From Rhodobacteraceae bacterium REDSEA-S34_B6 (GTDB lineage: Bacteria > Pseudomonadota > Alphaproteobacteria > Rhodobacterales > Rhodobacteraceae): a stretch of 58,311 nt of DNA. Below the pieces are notes generated by a model, which made no database searches, was not told the DNA's origin, and worked only from the letters and a program-made list of their open reading frames with translations. Positions 45,304 to 54,865 of this stretch are shown here, in pieces; the stretch's first letter is position 1, and each line of letters opens with the position of its first letter. Position numbers and translations under genes: made by a program. The stretch lies in NCBI GenBank assembly GCA_001627925.1, contig LUQC01000013.1:1-58311 (forward strand), given 5' to 3'.

Positions 45304-46836
45304 ATGAAAGACGTCTTGCAAGAATTAAAAAAGAGAAGAGAAAATGCGCGTCTGGGTGGAGGTATAGATCGCATAGAAGCCCAACATTCGAAAGGAAAGT
45401 TAACGGCTCGCGAACGAATTGAAATTCTTATGGATCAGGATAGTTTCGAAGAGTTTGACATGTTTGTTACGCATCGTTGTACTGATTTTGACATGGAAAA
45501 ATCTAAAACTGCCGGTGATGGTGTTGTGACAGGCTGGGGTACTATAAATGGTAGAATGGTGTACGTTTTTAGCCAAGATTTTACAGTTTTTGGCGGGTCG
45601 TTGTCTGAAACGCATGCGCAAAAAATCTGTAAAATAATGGATATGGCAATCCAAAATGGAGCACCGGTCATTGGGCTTAACGATTCTGGCGGCGCTCGAA
45701 TTCAAGAAGGTGTTGCGTCTCTTGCTGGCTATGCAGAAGTTTTCCAACGCAATGTAATGGCCTCAGGAGTAATCCCTCAGATATCAGTGATCATGGGGCC
45801 GTGTGCTGGCGGTGCTGTCTACTCACCCGCGATGACCGACTTTATATTTATGGTAAAAGATAGCTCTTACATGTTTGTGACTGGCCCAGATGTTGTTAAA
45901 ACAGTTACTAATGAGGTAGTAACTGCTGAAGAACTTGGTGGTGCATCAACCCATACAAAGAGATCATCTGTTGCAGATGCGGCATTTGAAAATGATATCG
46001 AAGCTTTGTTTGAAGTACGCAGGCTCGTCGACTTCTTACCTTTAAATAATCGCGGAAAAGCACCCGTGCGGCCATTTTTTGATGACCCAAATCGGATAGA
46101 GTCTTCTTTAGACACATTAATACCGGATAATCCAAATACGCCGTATGATATGGAGGAGTTAATTGAAAAGTTAGCTGATGAAGGTGATTTCTATGAAATA
46201 CAAGGTGAATTTGCAAAAAATATAATTACAGGTTTCGTTCGCTTGGAAGGTCAGACAGTTGGTGTCGTTGCAAATCAACCAATGGTGCTAGCTGGATGTC
46301 TGGATATTGATAGTTCGAGAAAAGCGGCTCGATTTGTTAGGTTTTGTGATGCATTTGAAATCCCAATCCTAACTTTAGTAGATGTTCCAGGATTTCTACC
46401 AGGTACGTCACAGGAATATGGCGGCGTTATTAAGCATGGTGCGAAATTGCTATTTGCTTACGGTGAAGCAACAGTTCCAAAAGTTACTGTTATTACGCGA
46501 AAAGCCTACGGGGGAGCATATGACGTTATGTCATCGAAGCATCTAAGAGGAGACTTTAATTATGCATGGCCTACGGCTGAAATCGCAGTGATGGGTGCAA
46601 AAGGTGCAACAGAGATAATCCATCGCGCGGATTTAGGTGATACGGAAAAGATTTCAAAGCACGCTCAAGAATATGAGGATCGCTTCGCCAACCCATTTAT
46701 AGCTGCGGAAAGAGGCTTTATAGATGAAGTAATTCAACCACGCTCCACTAGAAAACGGGTGTCCCGTGCGTTTGCAGCTTTGAGGAATAAAAAATTAAAA
46801 AATCCGTGGAAAAAACACGATAATATTCCTCTCTAA
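45304..46836 (+). CDS. pccB: Propionyl-CoA carboxylase beta subunit (carboxyltransferase)
   Basis: PccB moves the carboxyl group from biotin to propionyl-CoA, giving methylmalonyl-CoA. From ATG 45304 (TGAGG six bases upstream) it is 510 aa, the normal length. The carboxyltransferase motifs are [31 protein letters not shown], the acyl-CoA oxyanion region [19 protein letters not shown] near 125, [17 protein letters not shown] near 165 and [19 protein letters not shown] near 365. [14 protein letters not shown] near 400 is also conserved. It begins the rightward block pccB-orf-pccA-mcm. It most likely serves both propionate use and the ethylmalonyl-CoA pathway. Confidence 0.97.
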   Translation: MKDVLQELKKRRENARLGGGIDRIEAQHSKGKLTARERIEILMDQDSFEEFDMFVTHRCTDFDMEKSKTAGDGVVTGWGTINGRMVYVFSQDFTVFGGSLSETHAQKICKIMDMAIQNGAPVIGLNDSGGARIQEGVASLAGYAEVFQRNVMASGVIPQISVIMGPCAGGAVYSPAMTDFIFMVKDSSYMFVTGPDVVKTVTNEVVTAEELGGASTHTKRSSVADAAFENDIEALFEVRRLVDFLPLNNRGKAPVRPFFDDPNRIESSLDTLIPDNPNTPYDMEELIEKLADEGDFYEIQGEFAKNIITGFVRLEGQTVGVVANQPMVLAGCLDIDSSRKAARFVRFCDAFEIPILTLVDVPGFLPGTSQEYGGVIKHGAKLLFAYGEATVPKVTVITRKAYGGAYDVMSSKHLRGDFNYAWPTAEIAVMGAKGATEIIHRADLGDTEKISKHAQEYEDRFANPFIAAERGFIDEVIQPRSTRKRVSRAFAALRNKKLKNPWKKHDNIPL

Positions 46837-46887
46837 CTGAAAGACCTATATGCATATTAAATTGTTTGTCTCGGATTTTTTAACGCT

Positions 46888-47247
46888 ATGATGAAACACA
46901 GAGGATTTCCATCACGCTTGCCCGGAACAGACTATCAATTTACTATCCGAAGGCCTAATCCTAAGGGAGTCACACCGATTGTAGAGCGTGAACGTTACAG
47001 GGATCGTAAGCCCGCTGACAAAAGAGCGGATAATGGTTTTGTTAGAGCTTTGATGGAACAGTTTTGGGATCAGCCTTTTGAAAGAGGTAACTTGGATGCC
47101 GGTCGTTTAAGTTGGCTGTTTGGGCGAGAAGTTAAAGCATATGAGGACGAATTTGATGCCAAATCATATGAGGCAAAGCTTATTTTAGATCTTAACTTGA
47201 TAAAAATTAATTTTCCTGAAACCTTTGATTCCGATCAGAGAGGATGA
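46888..47247 (+). CDS. Uncharacterised small protein encoded between pccB and pccA
   Basis: This 119-aa protein matches no family whose function I know. It is soluble and charged: a basic N-terminus (KHRGFPSRLPGTDYQFTIRR), the RERYRDRKPADKRADNGFVRALMEQFWDQPFERG segment read through, then DAGRLSWLFGREVKAYEDEFDAKSYEAKLILDL. It has no membrane helix and no cysteine. Real-gene evidence is its position in a tight operon (51 bp after pccB, 3 bp before pccA) and my recollection that Rhodobacter also has a small unannotated gene in this slot. A role in carboxylase assembly or regulation is only inference. Confidence 0.8.
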   Translation: MMKHRGFPSRLPGTDYQFTIRRPNPKGVTPIVERERYRDRKPADKRADNGFVRALMEQFWDQPFERGNLDAGRLSWLFGREVKAYEDEFDAKSYEAKLILDLNLIKINFPETFDSDQRG

Positions 47248-47250
47248 ACA

Positions 47251-49251
47251 ATGTTTAATAAAATATTGATAGCCAATCGAGGTGAAATCGCTTGCCGCGT
47301 AATAAAAACAGCAAAACAAATGGGAATTAAAACTGTCGCTGTTTTTTCGGACGCGGACAGGAACGCTTTGCATGTGCAAATGGCGGATGAGGCAGTCAAT
47401 ATTGGACCACCTCCAGCTAATCAATCGTACATCGATATAGAAAAGGTAATTTCTGCAGTTAAAAAAAGTAATGCTCAAGCTGTTCATCCTGGCTATGGCT
47501 TCTTATCTGAGAATGCAAAGTTTGCGAAGTCATTATCTGATATCGGCGTAACGTTTATTGGGCCACCGGAGAATGCTATCGAAAGTATGGGTGACAAAAT
47601 TACATCAAAAAAGATTGCACAGGAAGCTGGAGTGAATACCGTTCCAGGTTACATGGGTGTAATAAAAGACGAAGATGAGGCACTAAGTATAAGTGAGAAG
47701 ATCGGTTATCCTGTAATGATTAAAGCTTCTGCAGGCGGCGGCGGCAAAGGGATGAGGATAGCCTGGAACGATAGTGAGGTGAAAGAGGGTTTTCAGTCCT
47801 CAAAAAATGAAGCTGCCAGCAGTTTTGGAGATGATAGGATCTTCATAGAAAAATTCGTAACCCAACCTCGACATATAGAAATCCAAGTGCTGGCAGACAC
47901 TAAGGGTAACTGTATTTATTTAGGAGAGCGGGAATGTTCTATACAGCGAAGAAATCAAAAAGTAGTTGAAGAAGCACCAAGTTCTTTTCTAGATGAAAAG
48001 ACCCGTAGAAAAATGGGTGAACAAGCTTGCAACCTAGCAAAAGCAGTTGGGTATTCCAGTGCAGGAACTGTGGAATTTATAGTAGATAAAGACAAAAACT
48101 TCTATTTTCTGGAGATGAACACTCGGTTGCAGGTTGAACACCCTGTAACTGAGCTAATAACTGGCATAGATTTAGTCGAGCAGATGATATTAGTGGCTAC
48201 TGGCAAACCTCTATCAATCACCCAAAAGGATATAAAACTAATAGGCTGGGCAATAGAGAGCCGCCTCTATGCAGAGGATCCTTATCGGAATTTTCTACCA
48301 TCAATTGGAAGACTCACCCGCTATCGACCTCCTGCTGAAATAAAGAATAAACATTCTATCGTCAGAAATGATACAGGCGTTTACGAAGGTGGTGAGATCT
48401 CTATGTACTATGATCCTATGATCGCTAAACTTTGTACTTGGGCTCCTGATAGAGCGAAAGCTATTGAGCAAATGCGGATTGCTCTTGACCGATTTGAAGT
48501 AGAGGGCATTGGGCATAATTTACCGTTTTTATCTGCTGTCATGGATCATAAAAAGTTTATTTCTGGTAAGATCACTACTGCATTTATTGCTGAGGAGTAT
48601 TCAGAAGGTTTTAATGGTGTTGATTTAAATGATGATGAGATAACAGATCTTGCAGCATGTGCTGCGGCTATGAATCGTGTAGCAGAAATTCGCAGGACAA
48701 AAATCTCTGGTAGGATGGATAATCACGAAAGACGTGTTGGTGATGACTGGGTGGTCCAAATTGCTGGGAAAGTGTTTTTGGTGAATGTACTTGCTGATAC
48801 TGCTGGAGCAAACGTAATTTTTGAGGATGAAACATCCATTCGTATTTCTGGAGACTGGTTGCCAGGAAAAAAATTAGCAAATATGACTGCTGGTGATAAA
48901 AATTTAGTTATTAAAATCAACAAGACAACGGGCGGTTTCAGAATGCGCACCAGAGGAGCGGATTTAAAGGTTCTCGTTAGGACGCCTAGACAAGCGGAAC
49001 TTTCGAAACATATGCAAGAAAAGCTCCCGCCTGACACTTCCAAAATGTTGCTGTGCCCAATGCCAGGATTACTTGTTAAGATTGATGTTGAGTTGGGGCA
49101 GGAGGTCCAAGCGGGTCAGCCATTATGTACCGTTGAGGCGATGAAAATGGAAAATATTTTAAGGGCAGAACGTAAAGGCGTTGTAGCTAAAATTAATTCT
49201 AGTGTTGGAGACAGCTTGGCCGTTGATGATATCATACTTGAGTTCGGTTGA
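47251..49251 (+). CDS. pccA: Propionyl-CoA carboxylase alpha subunit (biotin carboxylase plus biotin carrier)
   Basis: PccA carboxylates its own biotin with ATP and bicarbonate. The 666-aa chain has the biotin carboxylase domain at 1-450: ILIANRGEIACRVIKTA at the start, the ATP-grasp loop KASAGGGGKGMRIAW near 160, EMNTRLQVEHPVTE near 288 and YRPP near 350. A BT linker domain (about 480-590) and a C-terminal biotinyl domain with EAMKMEN follow; Lys632 is the biotinylation site. AGAGAGGA precedes the ATG, and only three bases separate it from the upstream small gene. Confidence 0.97.
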   Translation: MFNKILIANRGEIACRVIKTAKQMGIKTVAVFSDADRNALHVQMADEAVNIGPPPANQSYIDIEKVISAVKKSNAQAVHPGYGFLSENAKFAKSLSDIGVTFIGPPENAIESMGDKITSKKIAQEAGVNTVPGYMGVIKDEDEALSISEKIGYPVMIKASAGGGGKGMRIAWNDSEVKEGFQSSKNEAASSFGDDRIFIEKFVTQPRHIEIQVLADTKGNCIYLGERECSIQRRNQKVVEEAPSSFLDEKTRRKMGEQACNLAKAVGYSSAGTVEFIVDKDKNFYFLEMNTRLQVEHPVTELITGIDLVEQMILVATGKPLSITQKDIKLIGWAIESRLYAEDPYRNFLPSIGRLTRYRPPAEIKNKHSIVRNDTGVYEGGEISMYYDPMIAKLCTWAPDRAKAIEQMRIALDRFEVEGIGHNLPFLSAVMDHKKFISGKITTAFIAEEYSEGFNGVDLNDDEITDLAACAAAMNRVAEIRRTKISGRMDNHERRVGDDWVVQIAGKVFLVNVLADTAGANVIFEDETSIRISGDWLPGKKLANMTAGDKNLVIKINKTTGGFRMRTRGADLKVLVRTPRQAELSKHMQEKLPPDTSKMLLCPMPGLLVKIDVELGQEVQAGQPLCTVEAMKMENILRAERKGVVAKINSSVGDSLAVDDIILEFG

Positions 49252-49293
49252 GAAACCTATGTTCATTGCAAAATATAGATTTAGGAGCTTGTA

Positions 49294-51423
49294 GTGGATA
49301 AAAGCAAGATAGACTGGCAAAGACTGGCAGAAAAAGAACTTCGCGGTAAATCAGTAGAAGAGCTAGATTGGACAACACTCGAAGGTATAAAGGTAAAGCC
49401 AGTTTATTCTGAAGAAGACCTCAAAGAGATTGAGCACCTTGGCAACTTGCCAGGATTTGAGCCCTATGTACGAGGTGTGAAGGCTACTATGTACGCTGGC
49501 AGGCCTTGGACAATTCGGCAATACGCCGGATATTCTACCGCGGAAGAGTCTAATGCTTTTTACAAACGTGGATTAGCCGCTGGACAGCAGGGTGTTTCAG
49601 TTGCTTTCGATTTAGCAACACACAGAGGGTATGATAGCGACCATGAGCGTGTCATAGGTGATGTGGGAAAGGCTGGGGTTGCGATCGATACTGTCGAAGA
49701 CATGAAAATTCTTTTTGATGGGATACCGTTAAACGAAATTTCTGTGTCTATGACAATGAATGGTGCAGTGATTCCAGTTTTAGCTAATTTTATCGTTGCA
49801 GGCGAAGAGCAAGGGCATAAGAAATCTGATCTCTCCGGTACCATTCAAAATGATATTCTTAAGGAGTTTATGGTAAGAAATACCTATATTTATCCCCCTG
49901 AACCGTCAATGAGAATAGTTGCTGATATTATTGAATACACATCTGGTGAAATGCCAAAATTTAACTCCATATCTATTTCTGGATATCATATGCAAGAAGC
50001 TGGTGCGAGCCTTGTTCAGGAGTTAGCCTACACTTTGGCTGACGGGAAGGAATATGCTAAAAAAGCTATTGAGAAAGGTCTCGACATAGATGCTTTTGCA
50101 GGAAGGTTATCATTCTTTTTTGCAATTGGGATGAACTTTTTTATGGAGGCAGCGAAATTGCGTGCTGCCCGTTTGCTCTGGCACAGAATTATGACAGACC
50201 TCGGCGCAAAAAATCCTAGATCTAAAATGCTTAGAACGCATTGTCAGACATCAGGAGTGTCATTACAAGAGCAGGACCCTTATAATAATGTTATCCGTAC
50301 TGCCTATGAGGCAATGTCTGCTGTTTTGGGAGGCACTCAATCTCTTCACACAAATGCGCTGGACGAAGCAATGGCGCTACCTACAGATTTCAGTGCCCGT
50401 ATTGCTCGAAACACTCAGTTAATTCTGCAAGAAGAAACAGGTGTGTCCAATGTTGTTGATCCATTAGCGGGTTCATATTACGTGGAAAAATTGACTGCTG
50501 ATCTAGCCGATGCCGCTTGGCGGTTAATAGAAGAAGTGGACGAAATGGGTGGCATGACAAAAGCTGTAGCCGCTGGAATGCCGAAGCTAAGAATAGAAGA
50601 AACCGCAGCTAAGCGACAAGCTGATATAGATCGCGGTGATCAAGTTATAGTTGGTGTGAACAAATACCGGCTTACTCAGGAAGATGAATTAGACATTCGT
50701 GACATAGATAATGATGCGGTCCGCGCCGCACAAGTAAAACGACTAGAAAATATAAAGAAAGAGCGTGATGAAAAGACCTGCTCGGCGGCCCTTCTTAATT
50801 TAGAAAAAGCAGCTGAAGGTGGTGATAACTTGTTGGCGGCCGCGGTTGAGGCATCGCGGGTTCGCGCAACTGTGGGAGAAATTTCAATGGCAATGGAAAA
50901 GGTGTTTGGGCGTCATCGTGCTGAAGTTAAAACCTTAGCAGGAGTTTACGGGGCTGCATATGAAGGAGATGAAGACTTCATTGCTATACAGCATGAGTTA
51001 GAAAAGTTTACTAAAGACGAGGGAAGGCGTCCTCGAATGTTGGTTGTGAAAATGGGCCAGGATGGCCATGACCGCGGAGCAAAAGTAATTGCTACTGCGT
51101 TTGCAGATATAGGTTTTGATGTTGACGTCGGCCCTTTATTTCAGACCCCTGAAGAGGCAGCACAGGATGCAATTGACAATGATGTTCATGTAATAGGTAT
51201 TTCCTCTCAAGCTGCGGGACACAAAACACTCGCACCAAAGCTTATTGAGGCTCTCAAAAGTCGTGATGCTGGCGATATTTTAGTGATTTGTGGTGGCGTA
51301 ATCCCTCAGCAAGATTATGAGTTTCTTTACGAAAAGGGCGTTAAAGCAATCTTTGGTCCTGGAACCAATATTCCTGCGGCGGCATCTAAAATACTAGATT
51401 TAATTAGGCAAACTAAAGTCTAG
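49294..51423 (+). CDS. mcm: Methylmalonyl-CoA mutase (B12-dependent)
   Basis: Mcm (also ScpA/McmA) isomerises (R)-methylmalonyl-CoA to succinyl-CoA. The 709-aa single-chain form starts at GTG with AGGAG upstream. The N-terminal extension [19 protein letters not shown] and [14 protein letters not shown] leads into the barrel: [34 protein letters not shown] when read through, and [14 protein letters not shown] near 105. The cobalamin domain has DxHxxG in [11 protein letters not shown] near 590 and [12 protein letters not shown] near 640. It completes the pcc-mcm block. No methylmalonyl-CoA epimerase of the usual small type is recognised nearby. Confidence 0.97.
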   Translation: MDKSKIDWQRLAEKELRGKSVEELDWTTLEGIKVKPVYSEEDLKEIEHLGNLPGFEPYVRGVKATMYAGRPWTIRQYAGYSTAEESNAFYKRGLAAGQQGVSVAFDLATHRGYDSDHERVIGDVGKAGVAIDTVEDMKILFDGIPLNEISVSMTMNGAVIPVLANFIVAGEEQGHKKSDLSGTIQNDILKEFMVRNTYIYPPEPSMRIVADIIEYTSGEMPKFNSISISGYHMQEAGASLVQELAYTLADGKEYAKKAIEKGLDIDAFAGRLSFFFAIGMNFFMEAAKLRAARLLWHRIMTDLGAKNPRSKMLRTHCQTSGVSLQEQDPYNNVIRTAYEAMSAVLGGTQSLHTNALDEAMALPTDFSARIARNTQLILQEETGVSNVVDPLAGSYYVEKLTADLADAAWRLIEEVDEMGGMTKAVAAGMPKLRIEETAAKRQADIDRGDQVIVGVNKYRLTQEDELDIRDIDNDAVRAAQVKRLENIKKERDEKTCSAALLNLEKAAEGGDNLLAAAVEASRVRATVGEISMAMEKVFGRHRAEVKTLAGVYGAAYEGDEDFIAIQHELEKFTKDEGRRPRMLVVKMGQDGHDRGAKVIATAFADIGFDVDVGPLFQTPEEAAQDAIDNDVHVIGISSQAAGHKTLAPKLIEALKSRDAGDILVICGGVIPQQDYEFLYEKGVKAIFGPGTNIPAAASKILDLIRQTKV

Positions 51424-51457
51424 ATTAATAACTGAAACTACTCCTCTGTTGGCGCTT

Positions 51458-52078
51458 ATGTTGAATTTAGATCATATTGTGATTTCTGCAGAAAGTTTAT
51501 TGGTTGGTCAGGAATTTATCGAAGATAAGCTTGGTGTAAAAGCTGATCCTGGAGGTGATCATCCAGTATTTGGTACCCACAACAAATTAATCTCTTTTGG
51601 TGACACATACCTTGAAATTATTGCCGTATCGCCAGAATTAGTTCCTGAGCGGGTTCCTAGATGGTTTAATTTGGATAATTTCACTGGTGAGCCAAGAATA
51701 ACAAATTGGGTCTGCAGCACTAGTTTTAGTAAATTTGCTCCAAATGATTTAATGCACGGAATGGGTGAGATAATAAATCTTTCGCGCGGATCCCTTACGT
51801 GGAATATAACCGTACCGGATGACGGCCAACTTCCATATGAGGGATTTGCGCCTGCACTAATTGATTGGGGGATATCAGTGCACCCCACGCAGACGCTAAA
51901 AGATAACGGGATTCGTTTAAAAAAATTTATTATCAAACATAAATCTGCTACCAACTTGCGTTCATCTTTCAGTGGATTATTATCTGATCAGCGGATCGAA
52001 TTCCTTTCTACTTCTGGAGCAGGATCTTACGAACTATGGATAGAAACTCCACAGAACAATTCAGTAGCAATCAAATAA
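51458..52078 (+). CDS. VOC superfamily protein (Glyoxalase_3-like)
   Basis: This 206-aa protein has the vicinal-oxygen-chelate fold. LNLDHIVISAESLLVGQEFIEDKLG, with the metal His, starts the first module, and ISFGDTYLEIIAV holds the Glu position. The second half includes LTWNITVPDDGQLPYEGFAPALIDWG. It resembles the Glyoxalase_3 group rather than the short methylmalonyl-CoA epimerase. It starts 34 bp after mcm; the chosen ATG is three codons inside a TTG alternative at 51449. It overlaps the next gene by 43 bases. Function unknown. Confidence 0.78.
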   Translation: MLNLDHIVISAESLLVGQEFIEDKLGVKADPGGDHPVFGTHNKLISFGDTYLEIIAVSPELVPERVPRWFNLDNFTGEPRITNWVCSTSFSKFAPNDLMHGMGEIINLSRGSLTWNITVPDDGQLPYEGFAPALIDWGISVHPTQTLKDNGIRLKKFIIKHKSATNLRSSFSGLLSDQRIEFLSTSGAGSYELWIETPQNNSVAIK

Positions 52079-52587
52079 TCGTCCGCGATGCCTCTGCCGA
52101 GGATGCTCAGGCTATTATGCACATTTGGAATGCTAACATCAGCAGCACCTTAAATACGTTCAATAGCCGCATAAAAACTGAGTTAGAAATTAAAGATACA
52201 ATTCTCGAAACAAATAAAAAAAACTATGGTTTTTTTGTAAGTGAATGCGAAGGTATCATAATCGGATTTGCCACATATTTTCAATTTCGTACCGGTGTTG
52301 GCTATGCAAAAACGTTAGAGCATACGATAGTTATTTCGGAAACCATGCAAAGGTGCGGTGTGGGTAAAGCACTAATGACTAGTCTTTTAGAGGACGCAAA
52401 AAGAAAAAGTTTTCAATCAATTTTTGCTGGCGTTAGTGGTTCTAATAAACGAGCTGTTAAGTTTCATGAATCTTTAGGATTCCAAGTTGTGGCAGAACTT
52501 CCTCAAGTTGGATACAAATTTGACAAATGGCTTGATTTAATTTTGATGCAAAAATTTTTACAAACCGATCTCAGAGATGATTTTTGA
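52036..52587 (+). CDS. GNAT acetyltransferase, phosphinothricin/methionine-sulfone acetyltransferase-like
   Basis: The product is a 183-aa acetyltransferase. It shows VRDASAEDAQAIMHIWNANI at the start, GFATYFQFRTGVGYAKTLEHTIVI in the middle, QRCGVGKALMTSLLEDAKR as the acetyl-CoA loop near 111 and GVSGSNKRAVKFHESLGFQVV near 133. This pattern is that of the PAT/MnaT subgroup, which acetylates phosphinothricin, methionine sulfoximine or related amino acids. The first ~14 residues lie in the overlap with the VOC gene and may not be used; later in-frame starts are possible. It abuts the next gene directly. Confidence 0.85.
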   Translation: MDRNSTEQFSSNQIIVRDASAEDAQAIMHIWNANISSTLNTFNSRIKTELEIKDTILETNKKNYGFFVSECEGIIIGFATYFQFRTGVGYAKTLEHTIVISETMQRCGVGKALMTSLLEDAKRKSFQSIFAGVSGSNKRAVKFHESLGFQVVAELPQVGYKFDKWLDLILMQKFLQTDLRDDF

Positions 52588-53265
52588 ATGTCTATTTGGA
52601 CAAAAATAACTACTGCCATTTCTATGCTAGCCAAGGGCGAACCTTTAGCTAAGATTTTTTCAAAATTAAAAACTCCACCTGAGAAATCTGTTGCATTCAC
52701 AATTGCCGTAATTGCACTGGGTGCAAAAATGGCTAAATCAGACGGAAGCGTTAAAAAAGAAGAAGTTAAAGTATTCCGGCGAATTTTCCATATCCCTGAG
52801 TCGGAGGTTGCGGCAGCCGGAAAAGTATTTGACTTAGCTAGACAGGATGTTGCTGGGTATGAAGTGTATGCTCGCAGAATTAGAAAGATGTTTGGAGAGC
52901 GGCATCAGACTTTATCTGATCTTATGGAGAGTTTGTTTCATATTTCACTTGCTGATGGGGAGTATCATCCCAAAGAAAATGAATTTTTGCGTAATGTAAG
53001 TGAAATATTTGGATTTTCCCAAAGTGATTTTTCGAAATTAAAAGCTCGTTTCGTGGAATTTGAGGATCTGGATCCGCATGAAATTTTGGGTGTCTTGCCA
53101 AATTCTGAAATGCAGGAAATCAAAAGGGCTTACAAAGAAAAAGTGCGAGACTATCACCCTGATCGAGTTATTGCCAGGGGTATGCCAGAGGAAGCCATTA
53201 AGTTAGCTCAAACCAAACTGGCTCAGATTAATAATGCTTATGAGAAAATTGTGGAAAATATGTAA
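52588..53265 (+). CDS. TerB-DnaJ domain protein (DjlA-like co-chaperone)
   Basis: The 225-aa protein joins a TerB-like helical domain (about residues 30-150: AVIALGAKMAKSDGSVKKEEVKVFRRIF, then ADGEYHPKENEFLRNVSEIFGF, both read through) to a C-terminal J domain (about 165-225). The J domain keeps its HPD triad in YHPDRV, which stimulates DnaK. Unlike E. coli DjlA, no transmembrane helix is clear; only a weakly hydrophobic N-terminus is seen. The start directly follows the stop of the acetyltransferase gene. The stop codon is immediately adjacent to the convergent ppx stop. Confidence 0.87.
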   Translation: MSIWTKITTAISMLAKGEPLAKIFSKLKTPPEKSVAFTIAVIALGAKMAKSDGSVKKEEVKVFRRIFHIPESEVAAAGKVFDLARQDVAGYEVYARRIRKMFGERHQTLSDLMESLFHISLADGEYHPKENEFLRNVSEIFGFSQSDFSKLKARFVEFEDLDPHEILGVLPNSEMQEIKRAYKEKVRDYHPDRVIARGMPEEAIKLAQTKLAQINNAYEKIVENM

Positions 53266-54792
53266 CTAAACATCAGAAATTTCGACTTTTGCTTTAAGTG
53301 TTTCAGCTAGTGAGTCAAGCCTAATAAGTGAAACCTCACCCAATCGCTTCTTCTCGAGCTCGCCAAGTTTTAGTGATAATTTGTTCTTCTTTTTAGCGTA
53401 TTTTAAGTATGCTTCTGAATGTGCGGAAGTAACCCAGAGATTTGCCCCTAATCGCATGGCCTTACCGAGTATTTCAGCGTCTTTAATTTTTTGTGAGCTT
53501 AGCAAGCGCAGTAAAGGATCAAAAGAAGTTCTGGAGTGACTGTTTTTATACCTAAACAAAAGAGCAAGACCTAGAAACACGCGTTCTGAGTGTTTCAAGC
53601 CACCGAGATTAGCCCTTGTTATGTAGTCAAAACAGGCTTCGTGTCTATAATCAGGATGAGCACGCCATGATACATCGTGCAGGCAGCATGCTGCCTGAAT
53701 TAGCCTTGTTTGACTCTCTTTACCACTTGAGAATAGGGGTTTTACAAAGTTAAAAAGCGCTTTTCCTGCGCCTGGAACCCGCGAGTCCTTTGCTTCTGCA
53801 AATCTACAAGCTTCAATTAGAGGGTCCCTATCTTTTAGCATCTGAGGCATTTTTTCGTATAGCATGCCCTCTCTAATTCCGTAGCTTGATATGGCGATAT
53901 CCTTAATTTTGAAGACACTAGATAGCTTTTCAAGAATCTCTAGTGCATATGGGATAAACATTATTCTATTTGCTGAAATTGAGCATTGTTTTGCTATGTT
54001 TTCGAGACCGTGATCTTTAATAAAGTATTTCAGTTCTTTAATAGATTTTTTTTCCATGCGATATTCGTGTAAAACCCTTAACGGGTGATCGCATCTTTCC
54101 ATATCTATTCGTGCGAGTGCACGCCAAGACCCACCGACTAAGAATAATCGATTATTGTGGGGAACAAACAACTTAGCAAGGTGAGATAATTGGGAGCTAA
54201 TATATTCAAGACGTTCCTTCTTTTTATCTATATCCATTAATTTTAATGGACCAAGTTCAACACTTGCGCAGGTTCCAACTTTTCCATTGCTAATTTCCGC
54301 TAATTCGAGTGATGTCCCGCCCAAGTCGCATACCAAGCCATATGCTCCCGGCCAACCCGTCAGTACGCCTTGGGCTGCTAGTTTAGCCTCCTCCTCTCCC
54401 GAAATTATAGCAATAAACTGACCAGTTTTTTCCGTAACTTCTTGACAGAAATCCTGTCCATCAGAGGCAGTTCTAACCGCTGCGGTAGCCACTGCTGTGA
54501 GTTCATGAATGCCCATAGATTTTGCCAACTGCTTAAATCTAGCTATTGCCGAGATTGCCCTGTTTCGTCCCTCTGGATTCAGCCGGCCGTTTAAAGATAG
54601 CCCTACACCGAGACCACACATTATTTTTTCATTGAAGAAATATGCTGGTGAGCGGGCGGCTCCATCAAATACTACTAAACGTACTGAGTTAGAGCCAATA
54701 TCGATAACTCCTACTCTGGATAGGTCTCGAACAGATGGATCATCGAATACCGTTTCTTTGAAAAGAGGTGGTGTTACGGCAAGGTCTTGCAT
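53266..54792 (-). CDS. ppx: Ppx/GppA family phosphatase (exopolyphosphatase)
   Basis: The 508-aa protein has the ASKHA fold of exopolyphosphatase/guanosine pentaphosphate phosphatase. The phosphate-1 loop is GVIDIGSNSVRLVVFDG near 28-44, ATAAVRTASDG lies near 102, the Glu region is IISGEEEAKLAA near 128, and the phosphate-2 loop is LVCDLGGTSLELAEI near 152. An HD-like C-terminal domain contains AACCLHDVSWRAHPDYRHEACF read through. Polyphosphate degradation and pppGpp turnover are both known in the family. Its stop adjoins that of the TerB-DnaJ gene with no gap. Confidence 0.93.
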   Translation of the reverse strand: MQDLAVTPPLFKETVFDDPSVRDLSRVGVIDIGSNSVRLVVFDGAARSPAYFFNEKIMCGLGVGLSLNGRLNPEGRNRAISAIARFKQLAKSMGIHELTAVATAAVRTASDGQDFCQEVTEKTGQFIAIISGEEEAKLAAQGVLTGWPGAYGLVCDLGGTSLELAEISNGKVGTCASVELGPLKLMDIDKKKERLEYISSQLSHLAKLFVPHNNRLFLVGGSWRALARIDMERCDHPLRVLHEYRMEKKSIKELKYFIKDHGLENIAKQCSISANRIMFIPYALEILEKLSSVFKIKDIAISSYGIREGMLYEKMPQMLKDRDPLIEACRFAEAKDSRVPGAGKALFNFVKPLFSSGKESQTRLIQAACCLHDVSWRAHPDYRHEACFDYITRANLGGLKHSERVFLGLALLFRYKNSHSRTSFDPLLRLLSSQKIKDAEILGKAMRLGANLWVTSAHSEAYLKYAKKKNKLSLKLGELEKKRLGEVSLIRLDSLAETLKAKVEISDV

Positions 54793-54865
54793 TTACGATC
54801 GTTACCTTTGCGCATTTTTATCTTACCTTATTTCGCATTCAATTATTATTGGGTCAACATTCAAT

